Assembly (NCBI GenBank): GCA_943787205.1
Contig: CALSLN010000011.1
Coordinates: 1-64,000 of the forward strand
Source: an uncultured Rhodospirillaceae bacterium
GTDB taxonomy: Bacteria > Pseudomonadota > Alphaproteobacteria > Rhodospirillales > Rhodospirillaceae
Direction of reading: 5' to 3'
DNA: 64,000 bases
In this document: positions 8,940 through 18,267 of the stretch, piece after piece
Layout of the letters: every line of letters begins with the position of its first letter
Position numbering within the stretch: the stretch's first letter is position 1
Program-made: the position numbers and the translations under genes
The notes under the pieces: model-generated
The model's input: the letters and a program-made list of their open reading frames with translations, nothing else
Told to the model about the DNA's origin: nothing
The model's database searches: none

Positions 8940-9617
8940 ATGCGTGAAATTGTGCTCGATACAGAAACAACAGGCTTGAACCCTAAGTTTGGTGACCGTG
9001 TTGTTGAAATTGGATGTGTAGAACTTCTAAATCACATCGCTACTGGTGAAACTTATCATACATACGTCAATCCTGAGCGTGACATGCCCGCCGAAGCCGA
9101 AGCTGTTCATGGCTTAAGTATTGAATTTCTATCCGACAAGCCGCTGTTTGCGGATATCGCCGATGATTTTCTAGCGTTCGTTGGTTCATCGTCAGTTATT
9201 GCTCACAACGCGCCGTTTGATCTTGGTTTTCTAAATGCTGAGCTAAAGGCGGCCGGCCGGCCTATTTTGCCAAAAGACAGATCTATCGACACGGTCCCGC
9301 TTGCACGGCGAAAGTTTCCCGGCGCGCAGGTTAATCTCGATGCACTTTGTCGGCGGTTCAATGTTGATTTGTCTGCCCGTGTAAAGCATGGAGCTTTATT
9401 GGATTCAGAACTCTTAGCTGAAGTTTATTTAGAGCTGGTTGGGGGTCGCGAACCAGGATTAGGGTTAGCGTCCAACGGCAAGGTTGAAAAAGCGGATGTT
9501 GCGATAAAAGTAGACCGCATCGCCCGTCCAGCTAGACCACATGCTCCGTCACCCCAAGAACTATCGTCACATGTTAAATTTCTTGAGACGATCAAGAATC
9601 CTGTCTGGAAGACTTAG
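8940..9617 (+). CDS. dnaQ: DNA polymerase III epsilon subunit (3'-5' proofreading exonuclease)
   Basis: A 225-residue DEDDh exonuclease. Exo I is REIVLDTETTGLNP, Exo II includes VIAHNAPFDLGFLN, and Exo III has VKHGALLDSELLAEVYLEL with the general-base histidine. The C-terminal tail, proline/alanine-rich then PQELSSHVKFLETIKNPVW, is where DnaQ binds the polymerase alpha subunit. It starts 5 bp after coaE. Its stop lies 4 bp from the convergent secB stop, with no room for a terminator between them. Confidence 0.95.
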   Translation: MREIVLDTETTGLNPKFGDRVVEIGCVELLNHIATGETYHTYVNPERDMPAEAEAVHGLSIEFLSDKPLFADIADDFLAFVGSSSVIAHNAPFDLGFLNAELKAAGRPILPKDRSIDTVPLARRKFPGAQVNLDALCRRFNVDLSARVKHGALLDSELLAEVYLELVGGREPGLGLASNGKVEKADVAIKVDRIARPARPHAPSPQELSSHVKFLETIKNPVWKT

Positions 9618-9621
9618 ACGT

Positions 9622-10167
9622 TTATAAATTTTGTCCAGCCACTGGGCCACCGGTCACAGCGGCCATGTTCTGAGCCTCTGCTTCGCGTCTTAGCTCTTCA
9701 TCACTGGCATATTTTTTTCTATATAAATCTTGGAAGTCGATCAGTTGCAGCATGAGAGGCGGGAACCCTCCCTGTACAGTTACGTCTGCAACAATTTGCC
9801 TCACAAAAGGATACATTTGCCGAGGCACTTCGATCATTAAAACAGCTCGAACATGTTCCTCAGGAATATCCCCAAGTAATACGACACAGGCATAAGCGAC
9901 CTCTAGAATGAACGCCGGCTTTTCTCCGACAGTTGCTTCTAGGTGAATTGTAAGAGTGACTTCGTGTTGCCTCTCTTTTAACTCTCGAATGCTGCAGTCG
10001 ATCGATATGGGAATATCAGGTGCAGCTTCACGGAGATCTTGGAAGATCTCTGGTGCATGAGGTGCTTCAAAAGATAAGTCTTTGATGTACTGGCCGACAA
10101 ATTGTATCGGAGCAACTGGTTGTTCATCAGTTGCTGCGGCGCCAGCGTCCGTTGACGTGTCGCTCAT
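9622..10167 (-). CDS. secB: Protein-export chaperone SecB
   Basis: A 181-residue cytosolic tetrameric chaperone that keeps preproteins unfolded and hands them to SecA. Family motifs are visible: VGQYIKDLSFEAPHAPEIF near the N-terminus and the conserved FPPLMLQLIDFQDLYRKKY near the C-terminus. The N-terminal 20 residues are acidic and Ala/Thr-rich, common in alphaproteobacterial SecB. It is transcribed opposite to dnaQ (tail to tail), with its promoter in the 100-bp gap before fxsA. The start at ATG 10167 follows a GGAG-like sequence. Confidence 0.96.
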   Translation of the reverse strand: MSDTSTDAGAAATDEQPVAPIQFVGQYIKDLSFEAPHAPEIFQDLREAAPDIPISIDCSIRELKERQHEVTLTIHLEATVGEKPAFILEVAYACVVLLGDIPEEHVRAVLMIEVPRQMYPFVRQIVADVTVQGGFPPLMLQLIDFQDLYRKKYASDEELRREAEAQNMAAVTGGPVAGQNL

Positions 10168-10269
10168 AAAATCTCCTTAAGCTTAAGCTAGAATTCGGCG
10201 CGAGTTAGCATGGATAATCATGGGCGACAAGCTGTGTGAATGCCTGAGGCCTGATTAGTTGCCATCGTA

Positions 10270-10743
10270 TTAGTCATCTGTATTCGTTTTATCGGTCAAA
10301 ATAGGAGGGTGCGCCGGTGTGACGTCTTTGTAATTGCCATCCACGTCATATTTTGATTGAGACGTTGAATTTGTACGGAAAATGCTTTTTTTTGTACTTC
10401 TCGAAATTAGCCACGCGAGTAGAAGCGTGCGAAAGGGAGGCGCAAACAGTACCAACCCGATGGTGTCGGTAATAAATCCCGGTGTTAACAATAATGCCCC
10501 TGCAATCAGCTGGCACGCCCCATCAAATACCGGACGAAGGGGCATTTCACCGCGATTTAGACTCCCACTTACTTTGTTGAGGGTTGCGAGACCCTGAGTG
10601 CGGACAAGGAAAGTACCCACAATCGCCGTCAAAACGGTAATTCCGATAGTGGCGAAAATCCCGATCTCGTCGCCGATACGGATGAAAACACCGATTTCGA
10701 GTAGGGGAAGCGCTATGAAACAAATAAGGATTAAGAGGGGCAT
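10270..10743 (-). CDS. fxsA: FxsA family cytoplasmic membrane protein
   Basis: A 157-residue membrane protein. LLILICFIALPLLEIGVFIRIG and GIFATIGITVLTAIVGTFLV give two N-terminal hydrophobic segments, and a third pair follows around LIAGALLLTPGFITDTIGLVL. The PGFITDTIG motif is the FxsA signature. In E. coli FxsA relieves phage T7 exclusion by the F plasmid, but its normal role is unknown. It sits in the conserved secB-fxsA-Tim44-mltA order, divergent from the Tim44 gene. Confidence 0.92.
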   Translation of the reverse strand: MPLLILICFIALPLLEIGVFIRIGDEIGIFATIGITVLTAIVGTFLVRTQGLATLNKVSGSLNRGEMPLRPVFDGACQLIAGALLLTPGFITDTIGLVLFAPPFRTLLLAWLISRSTKKSIFRTNSTSQSKYDVDGNYKDVTPAHPPILTDKTNTDD

Positions 10744-10910
10744 GCTTGCCCTTGTTCAGTGAAATGCCTATGTTCGGCGTAGGTGCCGACTCTATGATCA
10801 CTTAATGATCGTTGTGCTTTCGGTCAACGTGCTCAAAGATCTTTTTATTTGTGGTACGTCGGAATGGTTCACCTAATAAAAGAGCAGAACAAGAACGGTT
10901 AAAGCGGCCC

Positions 10911-11579
10911 ATGGAAGGCTTTCAGTTCATCGATGTAATCTTGCTTGCGATGGTAGCAGGGTTTCTAATTCTTAGGCTCCGTAGTGCACTTGGTCGCCGT
11001 ACAGGTCATGAACAGGGCCGAGACGGCTTTGACCAGGGTGACAATGTGGTCAATCTACCGACTCGTCCTTCATTGGATTCAGATACGCCTCCTGCTCGAG
11101 ATATTGACCCAGCGTATGTTGGAACGCCCTTTGAAGAGGGTCTTACTCAAATGACTCTTTCAGACCCGAACTTCTCAGCAGAGGATTTTCTTATTGGAGC
11201 GGGTAAAGCTTTTGAAATGATCGTTCTTGCTTATGCCGATCACGATACAGATACGTTGAAGCCGCTTTTATCAGATGATGTTTATTCTAATTTCGCTACT
11301 GCTGTGCAGGATCGTGAAGATCGGGATGAGCGTATGGAAACTGAGCTTGTCGTAATTAAGCCGTCGAAGTTCGAAGACATTTCAGTTCAAAGTCGTGTTG
11401 CAACGATTGCCGTGCGATTTGAAAGTGAACAGGTCAACGTTATTAAAGATGCAGAAGGCGAAATCGTCGACGGTGATCCAGAACACATCGAGAGCGTTAC
11501 AGATATTTGGACCTTTGAGCGTGATTTGGCGAACACGGATCCAAATTGGCAGCTTGTTGCCACGCGTAGCGTGGATTGA
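10911..11579 (+). CDS. Tim44-like domain membrane protein
   Basis: A protein of 222 residues. A short N-terminal segment FQFIDVILLAMVAGFLILRL is a membrane anchor. A low-complexity polar linker follows, then a C-terminal Tim44-like domain (LIGAGKAFEMIVLAYADHDTD, FEDISVQSRVATIAVRFESE, DIWTFERDLANTDPNWQL). Alphaproteobacterial homologues (TimA) are relatives of the mitochondrial import component Tim44. ATG 10911 is chosen because MEGFQFIDV is the family start; the frame opens further upstream but that part looks non-coding. It lies 12 bp before mltA, so the two are likely co-transcribed. Confidence 0.9.
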   Translation: MEGFQFIDVILLAMVAGFLILRLRSALGRRTGHEQGRDGFDQGDNVVNLPTRPSLDSDTPPARDIDPAYVGTPFEEGLTQMTLSDPNFSAEDFLIGAGKAFEMIVLAYADHDTDTLKPLLSDDVYSNFATAVQDREDRDERMETELVVIKPSKFEDISVQSRVATIAVRFESEQVNVIKDAEGEIVDGDPEHIESVTDIWTFERDLANTDPNWQLVATRSVD

Positions 11580-11591
11580 TCTCTGACTACG

Positions 11592-12896
11592 GTGTCAGAA
11601 AAAATACTTTCCAAGTTTATAAAAAGTCAAAAGACAGCGTATGCTGTTGCCATCTTTTTCGGCTTCTCAGTCGGCTTGTTTGTTGCCGCTGTTTTTTTCC
11701 CACCCCGCGTTGAGCGGATTGAGATCGTCAAGCCAGAACCTATACAGACTCCCGTTTCTCCGCCCGTTATAGAAGCTCCTGTCTCTCCATCTGTCACATA
11801 TACGCCCGTGTCGGTGGGTGATTTGCCAGGTTGGACAGAGGACGACGTTTCTGCGGCGCTACCGGCCCTCAAGAACGCTTGTATTGCATTTAATAGTAAG
11901 ACCGCTTCAGAACCAGTCGGCCCTAATGGACTGGGTGGGACTGTAGAAAACTGGCGCGCGCCCTGCGCTGCTATAGAGCGCCTTGACGCTGGAGATGATG
12001 AAACCGTACGAGCGACAATTGCCCAATTTTTTACTCCGTACAAAGTATCGTCTGCTCGAAAACCAGAAGGTAAATTTACGGGATACTACGAGGCATCACT
12101 GCGTGGATCGATGACGCGGACAGACGTGTTCTCGGTTCCGCTCTATGCGCTACCAAAAGATATCGTCGAACTTGATAAACGGGCCTTTGATCTACCGTCT
12201 GGTTTACCGTCGGTGATCGGCCAGGTGGACAGCGGGCAGCTTGTTCCATACGACGCCAGACGCTCAATAGAACAAGACGATAACTTCAAGAACCGTGCTG
12301 AAGTTTTGGTCTGGGTAGATGATCTGGTTGATGCGCATCTTCTTCACATTCAAGGGTCTGGCCGAGTCAAAATGCCAGATGGCACAGAAAAGCGCATTGG
12401 ATATGCCGGGAATAACGGAAGAGGTTTTCGAGGAATAGGTGGAATTTTGCTCCGGGCCGGTGTGATCGGGCGGGGTCAAAGTTCGATGCCGTCGGTGGCA
12501 GATTGGTTGCGCGACAACCCTGAAGAGGGGCGCCAATTTATGGAAGATAACCCGCGCTACATATTTTTTCGATGGATTGAAGGTCCTGGACCCATTGGTG
12601 CGCTCGGTGTTCCGCTTGAACCACGCCGAAGCCTCGCTGTTGATCCACGCTATATCCCTTATGGTGCCCCGCTATGGCTCGATCTCAATGATCCTGATGG
12701 AGAATCTCTAGATGGTCTTGTTGTTGCGCTGGATACCGGATCTGCAATTCGGGGCGCAGTAAGGGGGGATTTTTTCTGGGGGTCTGGCGAAGCAGCATTC
12801 TATAAAGCGGGTCGCATGAACTCGCCTGGGGGTTATTATCTTTTTTTGCCTCGTGGCGTTTCTCAGCCCTCACAGATAGAAGAAAAGCCGCTATAA
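11592..12896 (+). CDS. mltA: Membrane-bound lytic murein transglycosylase A (MltA)
   Basis: A 434-residue peptidoglycan lytic transglycosylase. An uncleaved-looking N-terminal membrane segment (AYAVAIFFGFSVGLFVAAVFF) is followed by a Pro/Val-rich linker. The MltA barrel domain contains GKFTGYYEASLRGS and HLLHIQGSGRVKMPDG. The 3D domain at the C-terminus contains LAVDPRYIPYGAPLWL and the catalytic aspartate region VVALDTGSAIRGAVRGDFFWG. It starts with GTG 11592. No lipobox is obvious, unlike E. coli MltA. Its position between Tim44 and Smr genes is conserved in alphaproteobacteria. Confidence 0.94.
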   Translation: MSEKILSKFIKSQKTAYAVAIFFGFSVGLFVAAVFFPPRVERIEIVKPEPIQTPVSPPVIEAPVSPSVTYTPVSVGDLPGWTEDDVSAALPALKNACIAFNSKTASEPVGPNGLGGTVENWRAPCAAIERLDAGDDETVRATIAQFFTPYKVSSARKPEGKFTGYYEASLRGSMTRTDVFSVPLYALPKDIVELDKRAFDLPSGLPSVIGQVDSGQLVPYDARRSIEQDDNFKNRAEVLVWVDDLVDAHLLHIQGSGRVKMPDGTEKRIGYAGNNGRGFRGIGGILLRAGVIGRGQSSMPSVADWLRDNPEEGRQFMEDNPRYIFFRWIEGPGPIGALGVPLEPRRSLAVDPRYIPYGAPLWLDLNDPDGESLDGLVVALDTGSAIRGAVRGDFFWGSGEAAFYKAGRMNSPGGYYLFLPRGVSQPSQIEEKPL

Positions 12897-12968
12897 TGAA
12901 TTCAGGTAAGGTGCTGCGTTGTCTTGCGACGTGTACGAGCAAAGCAGAAAGTGTGAGGCCGAGGGGAT

Positions 12969-13511
12969 ATGGCCGAGACGGCAGGAAATAAACGTAAAGA
13001 CCGGGCTTTGTTTGGTCGCTTGATGGAATCCTATCAAGCGGACCGGCTGAGCATATTTATCGATTTCGATAGGTTGAACACGCCACGTAGCCCTGTATTT
13101 AGTCCATGGGAAAATGTCGCGCCGCTTCTTATTATTTTGCTTCTAGCTATGGCGGTGATGCTCCTTGTTGATCTTCTCATTGGTACTCTTGCGATGCTTC
13201 TCGGTGTCATTGGGTATCTCTTTTTGGTGCGACCGTGGGTTTCCCAGCGCGTGTATCGACGGGCAATAGATGCTGCAACGGACAATCTTCATAATTGGAA
13301 TATTCTATGGAAGTTAGGCGGCTTGGTTTTGACGTTGAATTACAATTCTAAGACCCGCTGTGTTTCACCAGATGGCGATTGGCGTGCTTTTGTGACCCGT
13401 TATTTGCCCGAAATGGATATTGAAGGCACGGATACGTATGCGGAATTCAGGGGTGATCCCGGAGAGAAATCTGCTAAAGGCGTAACTCGAGACGATAATA
13501 TCGACATGTAA
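12969..13511 (+). CDS. Unknown membrane protein between mltA and Smr genes
   Basis: A 180-residue protein I do not recognise. Two adjacent hydrophobic segments (VAPLLIILLLAMAVMLLVDLL and GTLAMLLGVIGYLFLV, roughly residues 49-90) form a membrane hairpin. A soluble C-terminal region is rich in tryptophan and charged residues (NLHNWNILWKLGGLV, SPDGDWRAFVTRYLPEMD). The start ATG 12969 follows GAGGGGATAT-type sequence. Codon use resembles its neighbours. Its location within an otherwise conserved cell-wall operon suggests an envelope role, but that is inference only. Confidence 0.75.
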   Translation: MAETAGNKRKDRALFGRLMESYQADRLSIFIDFDRLNTPRSPVFSPWENVAPLLIILLLAMAVMLLVDLLIGTLAMLLGVIGYLFLVRPWVSQRVYRRAIDAATDNLHNWNILWKLGGLVLTLNYNSKTRCVSPDGDWRAFVTRYLPEMDIEGTDTYAEFRGDPGEKSAKGVTRDDNIDM

Positions 13512-13561
13512 TGTGTACGGCTCAATATCTATATTGAGACTCACTCCCATCGGATTCAGGC

Positions 13562-14209
13562 GTGGCAAAAAATAATCGAAAACGCATGCCGACACAGGCT
13601 GAGACGTCTTTATGGGCTCGGGCAATGGCCTCAGTTTTACCTGTTTCACGCCCTCAAGATTTGGCGACGTTGACTCCTACTATTGGCCGCCAGGTTGAAG
13701 TGCGTCGCCGTACTAAAAACGCTGATGGAGAAGCCGACGCTTTGCCAGACGGTTTCATTAAGCCTGTTCGGCGCGCACCTTCCTCGCTTCCATCTGTTAA
13801 CAAAGCTAATCATGCCTCCATGTCTCGCGTTGATATTGGCCATGTTGGTGACACAGATCGCCGCACAGCTAATAAGCTGAAGCGTGGAAAGTTGGATATC
13901 GATGCGCGGCTGGATCTTCACGGATATACCGAGGATCAAGCGTATCGGCATCTTATGGGTTTTATTCAGGCTGCCCGTGCGTCAGGGGCTCGCTGCGTTC
14001 TTGTTGTTACTGGTAAAGGGCGCAAAACGGATATGCAGCCTGGAAAACTCAAGACGGCCGTTCCTCGCTGGCTAAATGAACCTGAATTCCGACCGGCAAT
14101 ATTGTCGGTAACCTATGCTCAACAGCGCGACGGTGGAGATGGCGCGTTATACATTCTGTTGAGAAAAGACCGAACACGGGCTGGCAATAATGGTGGTGGT
14201 CAGCGATGA
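13562..14209 (+). CDS. Smr/MutS2-C domain protein
   Basis: A 215-residue protein with a C-terminal Smr domain: LDLHGYTEDQAYRHLMGFIQ, CVLVVTGKGRK, and the late segment VPRWLNEPEFRPAILSVTYA. The DLHG and TGKG motifs are the Smr hallmarks and are linked to endonuclease activity in this family. The N-terminal 100 residues are basic and poorly structured. It starts with GTG 13562. It overlaps the following XRE gene by 4 bp (ATGA). The order mltA - Smr - XRE recurs in Rhodospirillales-type genomes. Confidence 0.9.
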   Translation: MAKNNRKRMPTQAETSLWARAMASVLPVSRPQDLATLTPTIGRQVEVRRRTKNADGEADALPDGFIKPVRRAPSSLPSVNKANHASMSRVDIGHVGDTDRRTANKLKRGKLDIDARLDLHGYTEDQAYRHLMGFIQAARASGARCVLVVTGKGRKTDMQPGKLKTAVPRWLNEPEFRPAILSVTYAQQRDGGDGALYILLRKDRTRAGNNGGGQR

Positions 14210-14571
14210 CCCCGTTTGGCGCTCGTCTCCGTGACCTACGATCTGATCGAGGGATGACCCAGAGATCACTGGCTGAGCGCCTTAACGTTTCCCCTGCATA
14301 TCTTTCAGCGCTGGAACATGGTCGTCGTGGCCGACCTGGCCCTGGTCTTGTTATGGAAATCTGTGGCCATTTGGATTTGATCTGGGATGAAGCCGAGGAA
14401 CTGAAACGACTTGCAGAGCACTCAAAACCCAAAGTCACTCTCAACACGGGCGGGCTGTCACCGCGCGCAACCGAGCTGGTTAATTTGTTAGATCGTCGCC
14501 TTCCCGATTTGTCAGACTCAGATCTTGATCGTTTGATAGCGACCCTCAAAGGCTTGGAATCAAGCTCTTAG
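14206..14571 (+). CDS. XRE-type helix-turn-helix regulator
   Basis: A 121-residue protein. A Cro/C1-type HTH occupies about residues 5-65, with the recognition region GMTQRSLAERLNVSPAYLSALEHGRRGRPGPG. The C-terminal 50 residues contain a short helical segment (LVNLLDRRLPDLSDSDLDRLI). It is translationally coupled to the Smr gene (ATGA), so it is probably a housekeeping rather than a phage regulator. Its targets cannot be inferred. Confidence 0.88.
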   Translation: MTPFGARLRDLRSDRGMTQRSLAERLNVSPAYLSALEHGRRGRPGPGLVMEICGHLDLIWDEAEELKRLAEHSKPKVTLNTGGLSPRATELVNLLDRRLPDLSDSDLDRLIATLKGLESSS

Positions 14572-14711
14572 GGCCGAAAACTCTCATTTCAGACGCGCTT
14601 TGACGACAATCAAAGCTTTAAACGCACTGACTAAGCTATCCATTCTCATGGAATTAAGAATTGTTCGCAAAAAAGAGCTGGACTAGAGCAACGAGTCAAT
14701 ATTAAGACTGC

Positions 14712-14728
14712 AAATCATTCTCATTAAA
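14712..14728 (+). promoter_or_regulatory. Possible Fur/Irr-type iron-response site upstream of feoA
   Basis: The 17-bp AAATCATTCTCATTAAA lies 28 bp before the feoA start. It resembles half of a Fur-box array (repeats of the type NAT(A/T)AT with ATCATTCTCATT). A second, weaker ATTCTCATGGAATTAAGAATT-like stretch lies about 70 bp further upstream. The surrounding 14572-14756 gap is AT-rich and otherwise empty. Iron control fits the genes downstream, but this is pattern resemblance only. Confidence 0.4.
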
Positions 14729-14756
14729 ACACTGTTGCTCCATCCTGGATTGAAAC

Positions 14757-15053
14757 ATGACGTCATCCCAAACATTACCGTTAGACCGCCTCCCACACCG
14801 GGTGAAAGCTAAGATCACTGAAATTGGCTCGGGACCCGAGAAAACGGCTGAATTGGAACCAACCCTAGAAGACCTCCTGTTAGGGCTAGGGTTTGAGGAA
14901 GGGGCTGAGATCGAAGTGCGCCATCAAGGCCCTCTCGGTGGGCCTCTTGCTGTCAACGTGGATGGTCGGCTCGTCGCATTACGTCCGGTAGATGCTGCTG
15001 CTGTTCTTGTTGAAATGACGACTTCTTTTTCTGATCCTGTTTTGGGGTCATAG
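14757..15053 (+). CDS. feoA: Ferrous iron transport protein A (FeoA)
   Basis: A 98-residue cytosolic SH3-like accessory protein of the Feo ferrous iron system. Motifs are LEDLLLGLGFEEGAEIEVRH and GPLGGPLAVNVDGRLVALR, the usual FeoA core (L-x-x-L-G-hydrophobic ... GDP-hydrophobic). It stops 3 bp before feoB, so the two are one transcription unit. A candidate iron-response site lies just upstream. Confidence 0.92.
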   Translation: MTSSQTLPLDRLPHRVKAKITEIGSGPEKTAELEPTLEDLLLGLGFEEGAEIEVRHQGPLGGPLAVNVDGRLVALRPVDAAAVLVEMTTSFSDPVLGS

Positions 15054-15056
15054 GAG

Positions 15057-16922
15057 ATGCGGGCAGATCTACGGCTCGCGCTGGTCGGAAACCCGAACAG
15101 CGGCAAAAGTTCGTTGTTCAATGCTTTGACCGGCAATCGCCAAAAAGTAGGTAATTACCCTGGCGTAACCGTTGAGCGTAGAACGGCGACTATAGAAGCA
15201 CCGGATGGCAGAGCTATCAGCATCGTTGATTTGCCAGGCACTTATAGCCTTACGCCTAACAGCCCAGATGAAGTCGTAACGCATGACGCGCTGGTCGGAA
15301 CAAGCGACGTTGAACAGATACCTGACGCGGTGATCTGTGTTGTCGATGCGACGAGTCTTAGATTACATCTCAAGTTTGTGCTCGAGCTTAAACGTCTCGG
15401 TCGACCCATTCTTGTTGCACTCAACATGATGGATTTGGCGTCTCGAGATAAGATTGAATTAGATCCTGATCGGTTATCCGAAGAACTTGGGCTTCCTGTT
15501 GTTACGACTATTGCCGTTCGCCGATCGGGTGTGGCGCAGCTCGTTAATATGTTCCGCGCTGCAGACTGGTCTGAGCTCTGGGAGAAGTTTGACACGAAAA
15601 GCGATTCCAATAAGCCAAATCCCTCGGTTCGGGATTTACAAAAAGAAGCGCGCCGTATTGCTGAAGCCGTAACAATCAGCGAAGGCATAGAGCATGCACT
15701 TACCCGACGTATCGACGCCGTTGTTCTAAATCCCGTGGCGGGCCCCATCGTTCTCTTGGGCATTCTGTTTTTAATGTTTCAGGCTGTGTTTGCCTGGGCT
15801 GAAGCGCCGATGGAATGGATTGATGCGAGTATCACAACCCTTCAACAACTCTCGCTTCGTTATATCCCTGAAGGGTTGTTCCAAAGCTTGATCGTGGACG
15901 GTGTGCTCGCTGGTGTAGGAAGCGTCATTATCTTCCTCCCACAAATTCTAATTCTATTTGCTTTTATTATCGTTCTTGAAGCATCAGGTTACATGGCTCG
16001 TGCCGCGTTTCTGATGGACCGCATCATGACAATGGCGGGCCTAAACGGGCGCGCCTTCATTCCTCTCTTGTCCAGTTTTGCCTGTGCAATTCCAGGTATC
16101 ATGGCGGCCCGCACGATTGATAATCCAAGAGATCGATTAACGACCATTATGGTTGCTCCATTGATGACGTGCGCAGCGCGCCTGCCTGTGTATACGTTGA
16201 TCATTGCTGCCTTTATTCCCAATTCAGCCGTATTCGGTGGCGTTGGCCTGCAAGGCTTGGTCATGTTTGGTCTCTACATGGTTGGCATCGTTAGTGCGCT
16301 CGTTGTCGCAGCAGTTTTGAAAAAGACATTGACCAAAGGCGCGCCACCGAGACTTTTAATGGAGCTTCCAAAATACCAAGTTCCGCGCCTCCGTGACCTG
16401 ATCCTTGGCCTCCTTGAAAGGGCGCGCCTCTTTATCCGACGGGCGGGAACAATAATTCTGTTTAGTATGATTGTGCTTTGGGGTCTCGCATCGTTTCCAG
16501 CGCCGCCGCCGGACGCAACTGAGCCCGATATATTCTATAGCGCTGCCGGTAAAATCGGTCGTGCCTTAGAAGTTGTTTTCGCGCCGATAGGATTTAATTG
16601 GGAAATCTCGGTAGCGCTGGTTCCTGGTATGGCTGCTCGCGAAGTTGCGGTAGGCGCTTTAGGAACGGTGTACTCATTAAGCGGCTCCGAAGATGCCGTA
16701 GCCTCTAGTCTCGCAACGGTTCTTCAATCTGCGTGGTCACTACCGACAGCACTGGCTTTCTTAGCTTGGTACATTTTTGCACCGCAGTGTCTATCGACCT
16801 TGGCTGTTGCCAGACGTGAAACCAATTCATGGGGATGGACAGCCTTTATGTTTGGTTATCTCTTTGCATTGGCATACGTCGCTGCCGGCGCCACCTATTG
16901 GACCGCTAAAGCTCTGCTCTGA
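15057..16922 (+). CDS. feoB: Ferrous iron transporter FeoB
   Basis: A 621-residue inner-membrane Fe(II) transporter with an N-terminal G domain. G1 is VGNPNSGKSSLFNALTG, G2 is YPGVTVE, G3 is DLPGTYSLTP and G4 is LNMMD. A helical spacer follows, then the Gate-containing membrane core (segments around GPIVLLGILFLMFQAVF, SVIIFLPQILILFAFIIVLE, CAIPGIMAARTI). Both Gate regions and the C-terminal helices are present, but there is no FeoC-like tail and no feoC gene downstream. An AGGAG-like ribosome site precedes ATG 15057. Confidence 0.96.
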   Translation: MRADLRLALVGNPNSGKSSLFNALTGNRQKVGNYPGVTVERRTATIEAPDGRAISIVDLPGTYSLTPNSPDEVVTHDALVGTSDVEQIPDAVICVVDATSLRLHLKFVLELKRLGRPILVALNMMDLASRDKIELDPDRLSEELGLPVVTTIAVRRSGVAQLVNMFRAADWSELWEKFDTKSDSNKPNPSVRDLQKEARRIAEAVTISEGIEHALTRRIDAVVLNPVAGPIVLLGILFLMFQAVFAWAEAPMEWIDASITTLQQLSLRYIPEGLFQSLIVDGVLAGVGSVIIFLPQILILFAFIIVLEASGYMARAAFLMDRIMTMAGLNGRAFIPLLSSFACAIPGIMAARTIDNPRDRLTTIMVAPLMTCAARLPVYTLIIAAFIPNSAVFGGVGLQGLVMFGLYMVGIVSALVVAAVLKKTLTKGAPPRLLMELPKYQVPRLRDLILGLLERARLFIRRAGTIILFSMIVLWGLASFPAPPPDATEPDIFYSAAGKIGRALEVVFAPIGFNWEISVALVPGMAAREVAVGALGTVYSLSGSEDAVASSLATVLQSAWSLPTALAFLAWYIFAPQCLSTLAVARRETNSWGWTAFMFGYLFALAYVAAGATYWTAKALL

Positions 16923-16951
16923 AGTGCTCGCTTAAGTAGGGATGCTGTATC

Positions 16952-18262
16952 TCAAAGAATAAACTTACTGAGATCGCCCTTTTTGGCGAGATCCCCGACT
17001 TGGCTTTGGACAAGTTCGGGGGTGATTTTTACTGTCTCCCCGCTGCGATCAGTCGCTGTAAAGCTGATGTCTTCAAGCAGCTTTTCCAGCACCGTATGTA
17101 GTCGCCGAGCGCCTATATTTTCTACGTTCTGATTAATCTCGGCGGCGAGTCCCGCAATCGCGTCGATTGTATCGTCTCTAAATTCTAAGGTTACGTCTTC
17201 CGTGCCCATCAGAGCTTTGTATTGAGTGATGAGGCTGGCTTCTGTTTCCGTCAGAATGTTAACGAAGTCCTCTTTCGTAAGGGCCTTCAGTTCAACGCGA
17301 ATTGGCAACCTGCCTTGTAATTCAGGTAACAGATCTGACGGCTTGGCTAAATGAAAAGCACCAGATGCGATAAATAATATGTGATCGGTTTTAACCGTTC
17401 CATGCTTGGTCGCGACCGAGGTGCCTTCAATCAAAGGCAGTAAATCTCGTTGCACTCCTTCCCGAGAGACGTCGCCGCCACGAGAGTCACTTCCGGCACT
17501 GATCTTGTCGATTTCATCTAGAAACACGATACCTTGGTTTTCGACGGCGTCTATCGCCTCGCGAACGACGGTCTCTTCGTCGAGTAATTTGTCACTTTCC
17601 TCGCGAATAAGGACTTCGTGAGACAGTTGAACGGTTAGTTTTTTTGTTTTTGTTTGCCCGCCCATCATGCCGCCAAGCATGTCATTAATATTGAGCATTC
17701 CAACTTGAGCACCCGGCATACCAGGGATGTCCATCGTTGGCATACCGGCATTACCAGTGTCACGGATTTCAATTTCAATTTCTTTGTCGTCTAGGTCGCC
17801 GTTTCTCAACTTTGTTCTGAAAGTCTCTCTGGTCGCAGAACTAGCGGTGTCTCCTACCAATGCATCCAGAACGCGTTCTTCGGCGGCGATCTCTGCCTTA
17901 GCTGTAACTTGTTTGCGCAATCGTTCTCGATTCATGTGAATGGCAATCTCAACAAGATCGCGAACAATACTCTCCACGTCTCGACCGACGTATCCAACTT
18001 CAGTGAACTTTGTTGCTTCGATTTTTATGAAAGGAGCTTTGGCCAGTTTTGCGAGTCGGCGCGCAATCTCTGTTTTGCCGACGCCGGTAGGGCCAATCAT
18101 GAGAATGTTCTTGGGCAACACTTCTTCTTTAAGAGCGTCGGGCAATTGTTGTCGCCGCCACCGATTACGCAAAGCGATAGCAACGGCACGTTTTGCATCG
18201 CCTTGTCCGACGATAAAGCGATCGAGTTCAGAAACAATTTCACGTGGGGTAAATGAGGTCAT
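16952..18262 (-). CDS. hslU: ATP-dependent protease ATPase subunit HslU (ClpY)
   Basis: A 436-residue AAA+ unfoldase that feeds substrates to HslV. The N-terminal [20 protein letters not shown] is typical. Walker A is GPTGVGKTE, the pore-loop region is [14 protein letters not shown], Walker B is [11 protein letters not shown], and the C-terminus is DLSKFIL, the motif that docks into HslV. The intermediate I-domain is Met/Gly-rich ([16 protein letters not shown]). It starts 5 bp after hslV on the same strand. Confidence 0.97.
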   Translation of the reverse strand: MTSFTPREIVSELDRFIVGQGDAKRAVAIALRNRWRRQQLPDALKEEVLPKNILMIGPTGVGKTEIARRLAKLAKAPFIKIEATKFTEVGYVGRDVESIVRDLVEIAIHMNRERLRKQVTAKAEIAAEERVLDALVGDTASSATRETFRTKLRNGDLDDKEIEIEIRDTGNAGMPTMDIPGMPGAQVGMLNINDMLGGMMGGQTKTKKLTVQLSHEVLIREESDKLLDEETVVREAIDAVENQGIVFLDEIDKISAGSDSRGGDVSREGVQRDLLPLIEGTSVATKHGTVKTDHILFIASGAFHLAKPSDLLPELQGRLPIRVELKALTKEDFVNILTETEASLITQYKALMGTEDVTLEFRDDTIDAIAGLAAEINQNVENIGARRLHTVLEKLLEDISFTATDRSGETVKITPELVQSQVGDLAKKGDLSKFIL

Positions 18263-18267
18263 AGGGT

